Part shown: one piece after another, positions 8,431-17,103 of the stretch
Layout: each line of letters begins with the position of its first letter
Numbering within the stretch: the first letter of the stretch is position 1
Assembly: GCF_900115755.1 (NCBI RefSeq)
Contig: NZ_FOXQ01000001.1
Location: forward strand, 1-64,000
DNA from: Parafilimonas terrae
GTDB taxonomy: Bacteria > Bacteroidota > Bacteroidia > Chitinophagales > Chitinophagaceae
Direction: 5' to 3'
DNA: 64,000 nucleotides
Position numbers and translations under genes: made by a program
Notes under the pieces: model-generated
What the model was told of the DNA's origin: nothing
The model's database searches: none
The model's input: only the letters and a program-made list of their open reading frames with translations

Positions 8431-8502
8431 GAACCCTCGGTACAGAGTTACCCGTACGGCAGTTTAGCAAACTACTGATTTCAGCCACTCATCCACCTCA
8501 CC
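8414..8502 (-). tRNA. tRNA-Ser(GCT)
   Basis: The 89-nt gene folds as a class II tRNA. The acceptor GGTGAGG pairs with CCTCACC and the discriminator is G. The anticodon loop TTTGCTAAA carries GCT, reading AGC/AGU serine codons. A long variable arm follows, and the T arm contains GGTTCGAATCC. CCA is not encoded (CAG follows). A terminator and an att-like repeat lie at its 3' side and a Bacteroidota-type promoter lies upstream. Confidence 0.95.
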
Positions 8503-8520
8503 ATTCCTTTAAAAGGACGG

Positions 8521-8551
8521 CAAAAATAAGCGTTAAACCCAAATAACCAAA
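8521..8551 (-). promoter_or_regulatory. Promoter of tRNA-Ser
   Basis: On the minus strand TTTG (8548-8551) is followed after 19 nt by TATTTTTG (8521-8528). This fits the Bacteroidota consensus TTTG-N19-TAnnTTTG, about 18 bp before the mature tRNA 5' end. Confidence 0.65.
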
Positions 8552-8657
8552 TTCAATTCACAGGCTTTTAAAACTTCTCAACCTATTCAACTTCTCAACC
8601 TCTGCTTTATTCATTCAAATGTTCGCGGGTCTATTCCAATTTCTGCCTTTCAACTAA

Positions 8658-9575
8658 TCAACCCTCCATAAAATCATCCGCATCCCTGTAAGCCTTTACC
8701 AGCGCCGCTTCACCCTCTTTGCCCGGTTTGGAAATGCCATGCTCCATGCCCATCACACCTTTGTAGCCTTTATCATAAATATGCTTAAAAATATTTTTAT
8801 AATTCATTTCACCGGTGCCGGGCTCTTTGCGGCCGGGATTATCACCCACCTGGAAATAAGCAATCTCACTCCAGCAATCATCTATCTGGCGAATAATATC
8901 GCCGCGGTTGCGCTGAATGTGATACATATCATATAATATTTTACACGAAGGACTGTTAACCGCCTTGCAAATCATATAGGTTTGTTCAATATCCCGCAAA
9001 AACAAATCCGGCGTATCACTCAAAGACTCCAGCACCATTATTAATCCTGCAGGCTCTAAAATTTCAGCGCCTTTGCGCAAAGCCCCGATTACGTTGGCGG
9101 TTTGCATGTCAAGCGATTTATGCCGGTCAAAATCGCCCGGCACCACCGTAACCCATTTTGCGTTTACCCGTTTGGCTGCTTCTACAGCCTGGCGGCATCC
9201 TTTCAAAAAAATATCAATGTATTCCTGTTTTCCTGCAGTAAGCGTATTGGCGCCATTGCCGCCTTTATCCACCACAAATACACCCATCGTCATTCCCAGT
9301 TTGGCAAGTGCATCGCCAATTTTCTGCTGCATATTTTCCGGGCGGCTGGTGAGGCCATTATCTTCAATTGATCTGAAGCCCAGGTCGTAAGCATATTTCA
9401 TCTGGTCAATAAAATCGTTGCCGGCGCTGTTTTTAAACATGCCATCATGTATGCCATAATTTAAATGAAAAGGGGCATCAGCAGTTTTGTTTACTGACTG
9501 TGATTTAGCTGCCGTTCCTGTTATTAAGGCTGCTCCGGCAAGCGCCGATTGCTGCATAAAATGTCTGCGTTGCAT
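8658..9575 (-). CDS. Tat-exported sugar-phosphate isomerase/epimerase-like TIM barrel
   Basis: This 305-aa protein begins with a twin-arginine signal (RRHFMQQSALAGAAL, cleavage near residue 25) and is probably periplasmic. The rest is an AP-endonuclease-2-type TIM barrel close to hydroxypyruvate isomerase: candidate metal ligands sit in MVLESLSD, LYDMYHIQ, FQVGDNPGR and MGMEHG, and PGTGEMNY is the Hyi-type signature. Substrate is unknown. Such proteins commonly accompany Gfo/Idh oxidoreductases in sugar or inositol catabolism, and one lies two genes upstream on the same strand. A 131-bp gap separates it from the GNAT gene. Confidence 0.8.
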   Translation of the reverse strand: MQRRHFMQQSALAGAALITGTAAKSQSVNKTADAPFHLNYGIHDGMFKNSAGNDFIDQMKYAYDLGFRSIEDNGLTSRPENMQQKIGDALAKLGMTMGVFVVDKGGNGANTLTAGKQEYIDIFLKGCRQAVEAAKRVNAKWVTVVPGDFDRHKSLDMQTANVIGALRKGAEILEPAGLIMVLESLSDTPDLFLRDIEQTYMICKAVNSPSCKILYDMYHIQRNRGDIIRQIDDCWSEIAYFQVGDNPGRKEPGTGEMNYKNIFKHIYDKGYKGVMGMEHGISKPGKEGEAALVKAYRDADDFMEG

Positions 9576-9706
9576 TTGTTAATTGGTTTAATATGTAAAA
9601 CAGCAAGCTGTTTTTTCGAAATATTTTTTATGTGATTGGCTTCAGTACAAATGGCAGCACGGTTGTGTCACTCCCTTGTACAGCTGATTTTTCATGGCGC
9701 CAGGAT

Positions 9707-10276
9707 TTACAATAAGCCGGCAACTGTATTATTCGCATTCCTTTTAAAACTTCCTTTCCAAACCCTGAAAATATTTACTTCATTGTTTTTGTACACGGTA
9801 GTTTTATCAATGCACATCCCCACTTTAACCGCCACATTCTCCGACGGCTTATTGGTAAGGCTGATAATTGAAATTAATGAAGGCGAAAGATTATTTCTAA
9901 AAGCATAGTCCCTGCATTGTAATGCTGCTTCTGTTGCATAACCCTGGCTCCAAAATTCCGGCAACAGCGAATACGCAATTTCAAGTTCATCAATATCATC
10001 TACCCTTTGCTTTAGCAAACCGCAGTGGCCTGCCAGTTTACCGGTTGCTTTTTCAACCAATGCATTCATGCCACCTTCGTTATTTGCATACCGCTCAAAT
10101 TGCCTGTCATACCATTTCCGGCACTCTGTTCCGGCATCTGCTTTTTCGGCCTTCCAATGCTTTGATGTTTCCGGATCTTTAAAAAATCTTATCCATTCAT
10201 TATAATCATCCAAACTTATTAACCTGAAGGTAAGTCTTGAAGTTTCCTGTCCATCAAGCAAATAAGCCTTATTCAT
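9707..10276 (-). CDS. GNAT acetyltransferase (RimJ/RimL-like)
   Basis: This 189-aa protein has GNAT features: an N-terminal strand SRLTFRLISLDDY, the acetyl-CoA binding segment SLLPEFWSQGYATEAA (about residues 101-118), and the distal motif NKPSENVAVKVGM. It should acetylate a small molecule or protein N-terminus in the cytoplasm; the target cannot be read from sequence. Its ATG directly abuts the TAA of the Gfo/Idh gene (10277-10279), so translational coupling is likely despite no obvious functional link. Confidence 0.8.
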   Translation of the reverse strand: MNKAYLLDGQETSRLTFRLISLDDYNEWIRFFKDPETSKHWKAEKADAGTECRKWYDRQFERYANNEGGMNALVEKATGKLAGHCGLLKQRVDDIDELEIAYSLLPEFWSQGYATEAALQCRDYAFRNNLSPSLISIISLTNKPSENVAVKVGMCIDKTTVYKNNEVNIFRVWKGSFKRNANNTVAGLL

Positions 10277-11608
10277 TTATACAAAATATTTTGTTACGCC
10301 CGGTATGGCGGCGGCATACATGCCATTTGCATCCGGTTTAACCGGCGGCACTGTATCAAAAGAGAATGTGGAAGGCATAATATTTATACCTGAATTTATA
10401 GCCTGGTCCCATTCCACCACCTGGCCTGAATAAGTGGCCATGCGGCCGAGGATAGAAGTCATGGTGCTTTTTGCGCCACGCTCTGCATCCCAGAATTTAT
10501 AGTCGCCTTTGGCAATAGCGGCAAACAATTCATCATGTTCATTCTGGTAAGGCTGATTTTCCTTCGTTTTATCAAACTGGTAAATCAACTTCCCTTTATT
10601 GTCTGTGATGTTGGCAGCATCACAAAATACTTTTCCTTTTGTGCCAATCAGCAGTTCATCCACCTTACTCATCGTACCTTTTTGATGGCGGCACTGGCTA
10701 TTTAAAATGGTGCCGTCGGCATAATGAAATTCTACAAAATGGTGGTCAAATATTTCGCCATAATCTTTTCCAACCCTCACTTCTCTGCCGCCCATGCCCT
10801 GCGCCCTTACAGGATATGCGTTCTTTGCCCAGTTAATTACATCTAAATTATGAATATGCTGTTCGGTAATATGATCGCCGCAAAGCCACACAAAATAATA
10901 CCAGTTGCGCATTTGGTATTCCATTTCAGTCCAGCCGGCCTGGCGAGGGTGCACCCAAACGCCATCATTATTCCACCAGGCTTGTGCAGAGGTTATGTCG
11001 CCAATAGCGCCATCCTGCACGCGCTTCATTAATTCGCGGTAAGAAGTTTGGTAACGACGCTGCAACCCCACCACAACATTTCGTTTTTGCGCTTTGGCTT
11101 TTTCTGCTGCGGCTAATACCCTTTGTATGCCTGCGGGATCGGTGGCTACAGGTTTTTCCATAAATACATGCTTGTTCTGGTTTATGGCTTCTTCAAAATG
11201 AATGGGCCTGAAACCCGGCGGTGTTGCAAGAATTACCACGTCAGCCAACGCAATGGCATGTTTGTATGCATCAAAGCCTGTAAATTTATTTTCTTCTTTT
11301 ACCTGCACACGGCTTTTCTTATCTTCCAGTGCCTCAATAATATTATTATAGCTGTTGTCGAGCCTGTCTTTAAAAGCATCGGCCATGGCTACCAGTTGTA
11401 CATTCTGTTTGGTACTTAATGCCTGCGTGGCAGCGCCGGTGCCGCGGCCGCCGCAACCAATTAAGGCAATTTTTATAACATCATCAGCGCCTGAAAAATA
11501 ATTGGCGCCTGATATGAGCGGAGCTGCCATTAACCCGCCGGCTACAAGAGAAGTGGTTTTTAGAAATTCCCTTCTGCCGGTTTGTTTTTGGTTTACATCG
11601 TTAGTCAT
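10277..11608 (-). CDS. Gfo/Idh/MocA-family oxidoreductase, Tat-exported
   Basis: This 443-aa NAD(P)-dependent oxidoreductase starts with a Tat signal (RREFLKTTSLVAGG). The Rossmann motif is IGCGGRGTGA (about 50-60) and the conserved EKP follows in FMEKPVATD. The C-terminal half is the substrate-binding alpha/beta domain. These enzymes oxidise or epimerise sugars and inositols; substrate not predictable. It is the second gene of a minus-strand group with the SUMF1-like gene (10-bp gap upstream), the GNAT (abutting) and a TIM-barrel isomerase, consistent with a periplasmic sugar-conversion module. Confidence 0.87.
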   Translation of the reverse strand: MTNDVNQKQTGRREFLKTTSLVAGGLMAAPLISGANYFSGADDVIKIALIGCGGRGTGAATQALSTKQNVQLVAMADAFKDRLDNSYNNIIEALEDKKSRVQVKEENKFTGFDAYKHAIALADVVILATPPGFRPIHFEEAINQNKHVFMEKPVATDPAGIQRVLAAAEKAKAQKRNVVVGLQRRYQTSYRELMKRVQDGAIGDITSAQAWWNNDGVWVHPRQAGWTEMEYQMRNWYYFVWLCGDHITEQHIHNLDVINWAKNAYPVRAQGMGGREVRVGKDYGEIFDHHFVEFHYADGTILNSQCRHQKGTMSKVDELLIGTKGKVFCDAANITDNKGKLIYQFDKTKENQPYQNEHDELFAAIAKGDYKFWDAERGAKSTMTSILGRMATYSGQVVEWDQAINSGINIMPSTFSFDTVPPVKPDANGMYAAAIPGVTKYFV

Positions 11609-11618
11609 TGTGTAATAT

Positions 11619-12566
11619 TTATTTTAATGAAAGAAGTTGCGTAAAGAATTGGTTAACCTCATCAGCAGAAGGTTGCTTAACGGGCCGTACAATGCGAAAC
11701 CCAATAAACGGCGCATCGGCATTCCACCATTTGCTTTTCGGAATTTGCGGGTCGCGGGCATTCCATTTTAAGTCAGATTTTAATCTTGCCGCACTGCGAA
11801 GTTTGTTGCTCTCATCTTTAAACATGCCGCCCTTTAAAGTGATTGGATGTTTGGTTGCTGGCTTCAGCCACGGGTTATCCGTACCAGCTTTTATCTCTTC
11901 AAAATAATCTTCTTTATACTGGTCCATTGTCCATTCAGCTATATTCCCATACATATCATATAAACCAAAGGCATTCGGTTTTTTTCCCATCACTTTATGA
12001 TATTTATTATCGCTGTTGGCGGCATACCAGGCATAATCGCCCAGTTGTTTATCATCATTCCCAAAAAAATAAGCCGTTTCACTTCCTGCACGTGCTGCAT
12101 ATTCCCATTCAGCTTCGGTGGGCAGGCGATAAAAAACACCTGTTTTTTTATATAACCAATTGCAATACATTAATGCCGCATACTGGCTCATGCTGTTGGC
12201 AGGAAAACCGCCTGCTTTTCCCATGCCCAGGGTGAAATCAACATAAGGCGGGCTTGGACGAGTAATGCCATCGGGCTTTGGCGCCTTGTCGGCCTGTTCA
12301 TCAGCAAATAAAATGTATTCATCGTATGTTACTTCATGCTCTTCTATCCAGAAAGCATCAACCGCAACTTTTGTTGCGGGGCCTTCATTGGCGTTGCGGC
12401 CTTTTTCATCAGCTTTGCTTCCCATAACAAAACTGCCGGCTGCAACCGGTATCATCCTGAAAGAAACATTGGTTCCTGGAATGGTTTGTTCGTAAGGCAC
12501 AAAAGAGGTATCACTAACAGGCTGCAAAGCCAGGCCAAGAAAAAAAATTAAGCAATCAGCTATCAT
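11619..12566 (-). CDS. SUMF1/FGE-like protein lacking the active-site cysteines
   Basis: This 315-aa secreted protein has an N-terminal hydrophobic signal, then a formylglycine-generating-enzyme fold: IPVAAGSFVMGS, VDAFWIEEHEVTYDEY, YRLPTEAEWEYAARAG, FGLYDMYGNIAEW and a C-terminal GFRIVR. In true FGE the stretch after the (K/R)GG motif carries two catalytic cysteines. Here that region (KGGMFKDESNKLRSAAR) has none, and the protein's only cysteines are C5 and the one in MYCNW. It is therefore unlikely to make formylglycine and more likely binds a ligand or has another role. It is the first gene of the oxidoreductase group. Confidence 0.8.
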   Translation of the reverse strand: MIADCLIFFLGLALQPVSDTSFVPYEQTIPGTNVSFRMIPVAAGSFVMGSKADEKGRNANEGPATKVAVDAFWIEEHEVTYDEYILFADEQADKAPKPDGITRPSPPYVDFTLGMGKAGGFPANSMSQYAALMYCNWLYKKTGVFYRLPTEAEWEYAARAGSETAYFFGNDDKQLGDYAWYAANSDNKYHKVMGKKPNAFGLYDMYGNIAEWTMDQYKEDYFEEIKAGTDNPWLKPATKHPITLKGGMFKDESNKLRSAARLKSDLKWNARDPQIPKSKWWNADAPFIGFRIVRPVKQPSADEVNQFFTQLLSLK

Positions 12567-12630
12567 CTATGGGACTTTAAGATTTCTACAGAAATTTTTA
12601 GCAAACAGAAATGTCAGAACGACTATCATT

Positions 12631-13632
12631 TCAAAAATAATAAGTTTTAAAAAGAACAGAACTTTTCTTTTTTATTTTTCCGTTTTTATTTTCTGTGATT
12701 AATAAGGCTGCGCCTTTTATTTTTTTAATTAAACGCAGGCTTTGTTTAACTGATAGGATGCTGCATGCGGTAGAAAGCCAGTCAGCCATTGTGCCATCCG
12801 GGGCAATAACCGTTACATTTCTCTGATGTGTTACGCCAATGCCTGTTTTGGGATTTACAATATGAGAATACTTTTTTCCATTCAATTCCACATATTGATA
12901 AATATCTCCCGACGTAGATACCGCCATGTTTTGCAGCGCCAGCATTTGCAGTAAAATTTCAGTTTTTTCTTCCGGCTGGTTAATGCCTATAAGCCAGCCT
13001 TTCTGATTATCGGGCGCATCGGCCATTACAATTTTACCGCCTGCATTTACCATGGCGCTATTAAAACCATTTTGTTTAATAAGATTTAATGCAGCCTGCG
13101 CCACAAAGCCTTTTCCCAGGCCTCCAACATCTAAGAGCATACCTTTCTTCTCCAGGTAAACCGCATGTTTTGAAGTATCTAAATGAATATACCTGTAACC
13201 CACTTTTTGCAAAGCTGACTGCAAAGAATCTTTATCCGGAAATGTTTTTGCTTTTCTTGCCCTGCGCCAGAGTTTAACTACAGGGCCGATAGTAATATCA
13301 TAAGCGCCGTTGCTTAATGCCGCTGCCTGCTGCGCCTGTTGAATGATATTGAATAACGGCTGAGACACCCGTACATAACTATTTTTTCCGGAAGCAGCGC
13401 TCAGGCGGTTTATTTCACTGCTGTCAATATAATCGCTTAGTATATTATTTAATGTATCGGCAAGCCGGAATGCTTTTGCGGCCACCGCAGCAGCTTTTGC
13501 AGAATCGGTTGCAAAAATTGTAATGGTGAACGGGGAGCCCATTTTGGGTTGTTCAAATATGTATTTTTCCTGGGCACTTAGCTGGAAGCAAAGAAAAATG
13601 TATGTAATTATAAAACAATAACTTCTAAGCAT
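12631..13632 (-). CDS. apbE: FAD:protein FMN transferase ApbE
   Basis: ApbE covalently attaches FMN from FAD to Ser/Thr of exported flavoproteins using Mg2+. Family motifs are clear: PKMGSPFTI near the N-terminus, DITIGPVVKLW, LLDVGGLGKGF, VNAGGKI, SGDIYQY, and YSHIVNPKTG. The chosen start (MLRSYCFII) gives a signal peptide ending LSAQ; a start 7 codons upstream (13653) is possible but adds residues before the signal. Length 333 aa is normal. No flavoprotein substrate gene is seen nearby. Confidence 0.9.
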   Translation of the reverse strand: MLRSYCFIITYIFLCFQLSAQEKYIFEQPKMGSPFTITIFATDSAKAAAVAAKAFRLADTLNNILSDYIDSSEINRLSAASGKNSYVRVSQPLFNIIQQAQQAAALSNGAYDITIGPVVKLWRRARKAKTFPDKDSLQSALQKVGYRYIHLDTSKHAVYLEKKGMLLDVGGLGKGFVAQAALNLIKQNGFNSAMVNAGGKIVMADAPDNQKGWLIGINQPEEKTEILLQMLALQNMAVSTSGDIYQYVELNGKKYSHIVNPKTGIGVTHQRNVTVIAPDGTMADWLSTACSILSVKQSLRLIKKIKGAALLITENKNGKIKKKSSVLFKTYYF

Positions 13633-13684
13633 AATTGAGGCGGTAAATACCATTTAAAAAATAAAAGTGAAAAATACATTTAAA

Positions 13685-13692
13685 TATTTTTG
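13685..13692 (+). promoter_or_regulatory. Possible -7 element before susC
   Basis: TATTTTTG matches TAnnTTTG and lies about 150 bp before the susC-like start, which would leave a leader of about 140 nt. No TTTG is seen at the expected -33 distance, so this is tentative. Confidence 0.3.
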
Positions 13693-13841
13693 TTTCTTTT
13701 AACGCTTCTTTTATATTTGATTAACATTTCTGAAGATTGCTTTAATTCTGAAATTGTATTGCTTGTATTGAAACGCTTACTTTTTATTATTTAAAGCCGA
13801 CTTAGATTCACTATTCATAAACCAAAAAGAGCCAAGCCACC

Positions 13842-16800
13842 ATGAAAAATTTTACATCTAAAAAGACAAAAAGCTTCTTTTTAGCATTCGTACTCTTGTT
13901 TTATGCAGGTGCTGCATTGCATGCCCAAAATGTATTTGTAAAAGGACATGTAGCCAACGAAAAAGCGGAAGACGTGCCCAATATTTCCGTGTTAGTAAAG
14001 GGAACAACTAATGGGGCAACAACAGATGATAACGGAGATTATTTAATACGAGTGCCAGACAGTAATGCTGTGTTGACATTTTCGTCGATCGGTTATGAAA
14101 CCCAGGAAATAAAAGTTGGGAAACAATCCACCATAAATATCGTATTAAAAACTGCTGAAGCAGGTAAATTAAGCGAGGTAGTAGTGGTAGGTTATGGCAC
14201 CCAAAAAAAGGTGACTGTTACAGGGGCCGTAGCACAGGTAAAGGGTGCTGAACTGGAGAAGTCACGTGTGGTAAACTTATCCAACTCTTTGTCAGGACGA
14301 TTACCCGGTGTTACTACGATTCAATCCAGCGGGGAGCCCGGTTACGATGGATCTTCTATACGCATACGCGGTTCAAATACTTTTGGCAACAGTTCCGCAT
14401 TAATAGTAATTGACGGTATTCCCGACCGTGTAGGCGGTCTTGATCGTATTAACCCCGCCGATGTGGAAAGTTTTTCTGTCTTAAAAGATGCTTCTGCCGC
14501 TATTTATGGTGCCAGGGCTGCTAACGGCGTAATCTTAATAACTACCAAGCGCGGAAAAAGTGGAAAACCGTCTTTGTATTATGAATTTAACCAGGGATGG
14601 GCGCAGCCAACTGTAATTCCAAAGCTGATGAATGCGCCCCAATATGCCACTGTTATTAATGAATTAAAAGTATTTGATAACATACCGTCAAATGAATGGG
14701 GAGCAGCCTGGGAGGCTTTTAAAACAAATGGCATTTATACAAGTGCCAACGGAGACGAGCTTACAGCTACATTCAGCCCCAGCGACATACAAAAGTTTAG
14801 TGACGGCTCTGATCCGTGGGGCCACCCAAATACGGATTGGTTTGGAGATGCATTAAAAGACTGGTCGCCACAGTCAAAGCATACAGTACAATTAAGTGGC
14901 GGTTCAGAATCTGTAAGATACCTGGCTTCGCTAGGTTATACAAACCAGGACGGATACTATAAAAATTCAGCTACGGGTTACAAGCAATATGATCTTCGCA
15001 TAAACCTGGATGTTAAGGTAAATAAATATATAAATGTCCAATTCGGCGTAATGGGCCGTGAAGAATACCGGTTCTTTCCAACAGAGAGCGCTGGTTCAAT
15101 ATTCCGTATGCTGATGAGAGGTAAGCCAACTACGCCTGAAATATGGCCAAACGGATTGCCAGGCCCTGATATTGAGAACGGTCAGAACCCGGTTGTTATT
15201 ACTACCAATCAAACGGGGTATGATCGCGACAAACGCGATTATCTGCAAACAAACGGAAAACTTGAAATCAATATCCCGGGTGTTGAAGGCCTGAAAATAA
15301 GTGGTACAGCATCACTTGATAAAACATATTATAACAGGAAGTTATGGCAAACGCCCTGGTACCTGTATTTCTGGGATGGAGCAACCTATGAAGATGACGG
15401 AACAACGCCTTTTCTCACAAAATCAGTAAGGTCAACATACACAGATCCAAGGTTAACTCTTACCAACAGGACAGACCTAAATATATTATTGGGTGGAATG
15501 ATTAACTATGACAAAAAGTTTGGCAATCATACCATTAATGCATTAGCCGCTGTAACAAGAGAAACTATAAACAGCGAAAATTTCAATGCCTTCCGCAGGT
15601 ATTTTATCTCTTCTTCAATAGACCAGCTTTTTGCAGGTGGTGATGACCTGAAAGATAACAGTGGCGGTGCCTATGAACGTGCCCGTTTAAGTTATTTCGG
15701 CCGTGTAGCCTATAACTATAAAGAAAAATATCTGGCAGAATTATTATGGCGTTATGATGGCTCTTATATATTTCCTCCCGGTTCACGCTTCGGATTTTTC
15801 CCGGGTATAATGGCCGGATGGAATATATCCCAGGAACCTTTCTTCCAGGATAATGTGAAGTTTATGGACTTTTTAAAGCTCAGGGCTTCTTATGGACAAA
15901 TGGGTAACGACCAGGTTTGGCTTCGCAGCAGCTTTGCAGATGGCGGCTCACTGGCAGAATATGCTTATTTATCCACCTATGGTTTTTCTACTTTTATTTT
16001 AAACGACCAGGTGCAGAAAACCTTATACGAATCTGTTCTGGCTAATCCGAATTTCACATGGGAAAGGGCAAAGAATTTTGATGTTGGTTTGGAAGGTGCT
16101 TTATTAAACAATAAATTAAGTTTTGAGTTTGATTATTTCCATAACAGGAGAACCAATATACTCTGGCAAAGGAGCGGTTCAACACCTGGCAGCGCCGGCA
16201 TTACCCTGCCTCCGGAAAATTTCGGTATCGTTGCGAACCAGGGATGGGAATTCAAGCTTACTTATGCAGGCGGCTCAAAAGATTTCAGGTATTCATTTAG
16301 TGTAAACGGCGGCTATGCTAAGAATAAAATCATTTATTTTGATGAACCACCAGGCGCACCTTACTGGCAGTTTGCTACCGGCAAAGGATTTGGTACCAAC
16401 GATGCCAACTATCTCGCCTATCAATATGATGGAGTTTTCAGAGACCAGTCAGAAATAGATAAAAACACTATTGATTACAGTGGAGTAACGAATGAGCTCC
16501 GTCCTGGCGATATGAAAATTAAAGATATTGGCGGTGTGGATGCAGAGGGTAACCCTGTGCTTAAACCCGATGGAAAAATAGATGGTTTCGACAGGATAAG
16601 GTTGGATAAAAACAGGGATCCCAAGTTTACAGGAGGTATTAATATTAGCCTGAGTTATAAAAGTTTTGATCTTGCTATTTTATTCCAGGGTGCAACCGGG
16701 GGATTACTGTTCATAGGCACAGAATCAGGCGATATAGGCAACTATCTTCAATATAGCTGGAATCATCGCTGGAGCATAGATAACCCAAGCAGCGTTGATC

Positions 16801-17093
16801 CGCGTTTGGCTAACCGCGGCGCTCTTTATTATGCAGGCGGCGCTTATGGCTTAAATACATATTGGCTGAGAAGCAGCAACTATTTTCGACTTAAAAATGT
16901 GGAAATAGGATATAATATGCCAACTTCACTAAGCAGTAAGGCTGGCATCAGCAATCTTAGAATATATGTCAATGGTTACAATTTGTTAACCTGGGATAAA
17001 ATGGGGATATATGATCCCGAATCAACCAGCGGTAGTGGCCAGTATTATCCACAATCAAGAGTAATTAATACTGGTATTAGAGTAACCTTTTAA
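13842..17093 (+). CDS. SusC/RagA-family TonB-linked outer-membrane transporter
   Basis: This 1083-aa protein imports glycans or other oligomers through the outer membrane with energy from TonB. Residues 1-28 are a signal peptide (ending LHAQ). Residues about 32-115 form a carboxypeptidase-regulatory-like domain (ISVLVKGTTNGATTDDNG). SEVVVVGYGTQKK is the SusC-specific sequence before the plug, followed by SGRLPGV and SIRIRGSNTFGNSSALIVIDG. The rest is a 22-strand-type barrel ending in F. It lies 10 bp upstream of a SusD gene. Substrate is not readable; linkage with GH43 and GH20 genes is loose because several unrelated genes lie between. Confidence 0.93.
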   Translation: MKNFTSKKTKSFFLAFVLLFYAGAALHAQNVFVKGHVANEKAEDVPNISVLVKGTTNGATTDDNGDYLIRVPDSNAVLTFSSIGYETQEIKVGKQSTINIVLKTAEAGKLSEVVVVGYGTQKKVTVTGAVAQVKGAELEKSRVVNLSNSLSGRLPGVTTIQSSGEPGYDGSSIRIRGSNTFGNSSALIVIDGIPDRVGGLDRINPADVESFSVLKDASAAIYGARAANGVILITTKRGKSGKPSLYYEFNQGWAQPTVIPKLMNAPQYATVINELKVFDNIPSNEWGAAWEAFKTNGIYTSANGDELTATFSPSDIQKFSDGSDPWGHPNTDWFGDALKDWSPQSKHTVQLSGGSESVRYLASLGYTNQDGYYKNSATGYKQYDLRINLDVKVNKYINVQFGVMGREEYRFFPTESAGSIFRMLMRGKPTTPEIWPNGLPGPDIENGQNPVVITTNQTGYDRDKRDYLQTNGKLEINIPGVEGLKISGTASLDKTYYNRKLWQTPWYLYFWDGATYEDDGTTPFLTKSVRSTYTDPRLTLTNRTDLNILLGGMINYDKKFGNHTINALAAVTRETINSENFNAFRRYFISSSIDQLFAGGDDLKDNSGGAYERARLSYFGRVAYNYKEKYLAELLWRYDGSYIFPPGSRFGFFPGIMAGWNISQEPFFQDNVKFMDFLKLRASYGQMGNDQVWLRSSFADGGSLAEYAYLSTYGFSTFILNDQVQKTLYESVLANPNFTWERAKNFDVGLEGALLNNKLSFEFDYFHNRRTNILWQRSGSTPGSAGITLPPENFGIVANQGWEFKLTYAGGSKDFRYSFSVNGGYAKNKIIYFDEPPGAPYWQFATGKGFGTNDANYLAYQYDGVFRDQSEIDKNTIDYSGVTNELRPGDMKIKDIGGVDAEGNPVLKPDGKIDGFDRIRLDKNRDPKFTGGINISLSYKSFDLAILFQGATGGLLFIGTESGDIGNYLQYSWNHRWSIDNPSSVDPRLANRGALYYAGGAYGLNTYWLRSSNYFRLKNVEIGYNMPTSLSSKAGISNLRIYVNGYNLLTWDKMGIYDPESTSGSGQYYPQSRVINTGIRVTF

Positions 17094-17103
17094 ATTCATT
17101 TTT

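Noticed and set aside
9636-9908. 90-aa plus-strand open frame
   Set aside because: Mostly antisense to the GNAT gene and the GNAT-isomerase gap; no family-like pattern.
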